From the NCBI GenBank assembly GCA_964387535.1, contig CAYLXH010000107.1, forward strand, positions 1-7,085: a stretch of 7,085 nt of DNA. Direction: 5' to 3'. This document shows, one piece after another, positions 5,419 to 7,085 of this stretch. The position numbers were made by a program, and so were the translations under genes. The first letter of the stretch is position 1. Every line of letters begins with the position of its first letter. The notes below the pieces were generated by a model that saw only the letters and a program-made list of their open reading frames with translations, ran no database searches and was not told where the DNA came from. The DNA is from Butyricicoccus_A sp964387535. Its GTDB lineage: Bacteria; Bacillota; Clostridia; Oscillospirales; Butyricicoccaceae.

Positions 5419-6768
5419 TCAACGGGTCAGCTTTTTAATCCAGTCGCCATAATTTACTTTAATAAATGCCGGAACACACTTAAACAGCTGATCCAAATTC
5501 AAACACCATACGACAACCATCGGAGAAGCCTTGACAACAAACGCCATGATAAAAGACAGAGGAATGACAATGCCCCAGATACTGATCAAATCTAGCTTCA
5601 TCGTATATTTGGTATCGCCCCCGCCTTTAATAATACCCGAATTGGTCGGCATCTGATACGACATTCCAACCATGACAACACACAAAATATGCAGGAATGC
5701 TCGCGCCATCTGACGGCTTTCTTCCGAGAAGCTGTACAGAGACAATACCGGTTCCGTCAGCAACCAGAGAAGTACACCACAGCAAAGTCCCATTCCAACA
5801 AAAACTACCTGAAGCGTACGCGCAATTTCTTTTACTGCTTTCAGATTGCCGCGCCCAATCGCTTTGCCAATGGTGACATTGGCTGTCGATGCCGCACCCA
5901 CTGCAACAGTTTTTACGATGAGGAATAGATTGGAGGCCATGCTGTTCGCCGCAATCGCACTGGATGTCAAATGTCCGAGGATGGCCGTTTGCAGCGCTGT
6001 ATTAAAGCCCCATAAACTCTGTACAAAAATAATCGGCGCACTGACCCGCAGGTAATCTCCCGCAATCGACCGATCAATATGTAAGAAATCCTTAATCTTA
6101 AGATGAAGATTTTTTTCTTTTTTTGCAATATAATAAAGAATGATTGCACACTCAATCACCCGTGCGCATAGCGTTCCAACTGCCGCGCCCTGTGCACCCA
6201 TACGCGGCATTCCAAACCGTCCATAGATCAATATCCAGTTGATACTAAAGTTAATACACAGTGTGCTCAGAGATAAATAAAATGCAATCCGGACCACTTC
6301 AGTGCTTCTCAGCACTGCCAACAAGATGGTCGTCACGCAGAAAAACGGATAGGTGAAACGCACAATCTGCAAATAACCAACACCTTCCGAAATAATCGCC
6401 TGGTCTGTAGTAAATAGTCCAACTACCCAATAGGGAAACAGGGAAACAACTGCAAACAGCGCCACCATGAGTAGCAGTGCCACTCGCATCGCAACCGCAG
6501 ACACCTTGCGGATAGAGCCAGGATCATTTTTTCCCCAGTACTGCGCAGACAGGATCACCAACCCATCGCCAATTCCCATCAGAATGTTCTGATAAATAAA
6601 CTGAATCTGGTTGACCGCCGTAACACCGGACAGCGCACTTTCCGAATAACGGCCAAGCATCAGATTATCTGTCAAATTAACACTCAATGAAATAACATTT
6701 TGCAGCACGATCGGCAGACACAGCATCAAAAAAGTTCGGTAAAACTGCTTGTCCCTGATCAATTGCAT
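5419..6768 (-). CDS. MATE family efflux transporter
   Basis: The 449-residue protein is a multidrug and toxic compound extrusion family membrane protein; such proteins export drugs or metabolites in exchange for Na+ or H+. Evidence is the N-terminal FLMLCLPIVLQNVISLSVNL with TDNLMLGRYSESALSG (the typical MATE TM1/loop), regularly spaced hydrophobic segments over the whole length consistent with about 12 helices, an internal second half beginning near the segment VSAPIIFVQSLWGFN, and the IKGGGDTKYTMKLDL motif typical of the second half. The length is usual for the family. The start is either the ATG at 6768 or the GTG one codon earlier (6771); AAAGGG lies 7-10 nt upstream. Substrate cannot be told from sequence. 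It converges on leuA and no clear promoter was found close upstream, so transcription may begin within or before the preceding small frame. Confidence 0.93.
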   Translation of the reverse strand: MQLIRDKQFYRTFLMLCLPIVLQNVISLSVNLTDNLMLGRYSESALSGVTAVNQIQFIYQNILMGIGDGLVILSAQYWGKNDPGSIRKVSAVAMRVALLLMVALFAVVSLFPYWVVGLFTTDQAIISEGVGYLQIVRFTYPFFCVTTILLAVLRSTEVVRIAFYLSLSTLCINFSINWILIYGRFGMPRMGAQGAAVGTLCARVIECAIILYYIAKKEKNLHLKIKDFLHIDRSIAGDYLRVSAPIIFVQSLWGFNTALQTAILGHLTSSAIAANSMASNLFLIVKTVAVGAASTANVTIGKAIGRGNLKAVKEIARTLQVVFVGMGLCCGVLLWLLTEPVLSLYSFSEESRQMARAFLHILCVVMVGMSYQMPTNSGIIKGGGDTKYTMKLDLISIWGIVIPLSFIMAFVVKASPMVVVWCLNLDQLFKCVPAFIKVNYGDWIKKLTR

Positions 6769-6800
6769 CACATATCAACCCTTTCCCATCTCTTTGTTCG

Positions 6801-6935
6801 TCAAAAGCAATCCCAATCATCCGTGTGCTCTTTCCCATCTCGTCCGGTCCAAACTGTCCCTACATCAATAGTGTACTCGGTTTCTCTCCAGATGACCATG
6901 GTAAATCCTGCGATCTCATATACCTTTTCGCTCAT
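6801..6935 (-). CDS. Doubtful small ORF (44 codons) upstream of the MATE gene
   Basis: The frame reads MSEKVYEIAGFTMVIW and continues to DDWDCF, with three Trp and an alternating pattern suggestive of beta strands. I do not recognise the family. It lies between the tRNA terminator and the MATE gene, 32 nt before the latter. No convincing ribosome binding site precedes the ATG at 6935; the same frame is open further upstream into the tRNA gene, so openness alone is weak evidence. It may be a real small protein or chance. The roughly 75 nt between it and the tRNA terminator show nothing else I can name. Confidence 0.35.
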   Translation of the reverse strand: MSEKVYEIAGFTMVIWRETEYTIDVGTVWTGRDGKEHTDDWDCF

Positions 6936-7010
6936 TTTTGTCTTTTCAGGTTTCAAAGTCCTTTGTGACGATCCACTGTCGCTAACGCCTTCATTCCCAT
7001 AGACTCTACG

Positions 7011-7050
7011 AAAAAACAACTCTGAACCAAAATGATTCAGAGTTGTTTTT
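7011..7050 (-). terminator. Terminator of the tRNA transcript
   Basis: AAAAACAACTCTGAA (7012-7026) and TTCAGAGTTGTTTTT (7036-7050) are perfect 15-bp inverted arms with a 9-nt loop. Read on the minus strand it ends in a run of six T. It begins at the last base of the tRNA CCA end. Confidence 0.9.
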
Positions 7051-7085
7051 GGTGGGAGGTGGTGGATTCGAACCACCGAAGTCGT
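7050..7085 (-). tRNA. tRNA gene, 3' portion only (possibly tRNA-Tyr)
   Basis: On the minus strand the window holds the end of a variable arm (..ACGACTTC), a T arm with 5-bp stem GGTGG/CCACC and loop TTCGAAT (7077-7061), the 3' acceptor strand ACCTCCC, discriminator A (7053) and an encoded CCA (7052-7050). The anticodon lies outside the window. The bases before the T stem do not fit the usual class I variable loop and resemble the long variable arm of class II tRNAs; with discriminator A that favours Tyr over Ser, and the acceptor start does not look like a Leu tRNA. The identity is therefore a guess; the tRNA call itself is firm. Confidence 0.88.

Noticed and set aside
6936..7076. Upstream extension of the 44-codon frame to 91 codons
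   Set aside because: It would begin inside the tRNA gene and read through the tRNA terminator.

Overview
The window looks like chromosome from a Gram-positive, low-to-mid GC member of the Clostridia, possibly a gut Oscillospirales/Lachnospirales relative. The evidence is strong AGGAGG-type ribosome binding sites, TTGACA/TATAAT promoters, a T-box leader in front of leuA, and several proteins of families I associate with Clostridia (DUF4317, DUF4250, DUF4186). The placement is an inference from family memory, not a search. No transposase, phage gene or CRISPR array is visible.

Layout. Positions 1-3127 hold a block of genes on the minus strand. In transcription order these are a DUF4250 protein, a methylated-DNA--cysteine methyltransferase (ogt), a possible 54-residue tryptophan-rich protein, and a DUF4186 protein with a cysteine cluster. 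A second promoter then drives a DUF4317 protein and an XdhC-family protein that runs off the left edge. Positions 3128-3581 form a divergent control region: a minus-strand promoter for the DUF4250/ogt unit, and a plus-strand promoter followed by a full T-box riboswitch with its attenuator. Positions 3582-5294 carry leuA, a long-form (type 2) 2-isopropylmalate synthase, closed by a strong hairpin terminator. A convergent MATE-family transporter gene follows on the minus strand (5419-6768), then a doubtful 44-codon ORF. The right edge holds the 3' part of a minus-strand tRNA gene with its own terminator.

How the parts work together. The leuA unit is best understood: uncharged leucine tRNA should stabilise the T-box antiterminator and switch on the first committed step of leucine synthesis. 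The leucine specifier (CUG) and the UGGU bulge, which matches an A73 discriminator, both fit this. ogt repairs alkylated guanine or thymine. Why it shares a transcription unit with DUF4250 and DUF4186 is unknown. XdhC proteins normally help insert modified molybdenum cofactor into molybdenum hydroxylases, but no hydroxylase gene is inside the window.

Most of the window is ordinary housekeeping sequence. The less explained items are the Trp-rich small ORF, the cysteine cluster of DUF4186 with a 10-bp palindrome in its codons, the short XdhC without an N-terminal domain, and an inverted repeat spanning the DUF4317 promoter.
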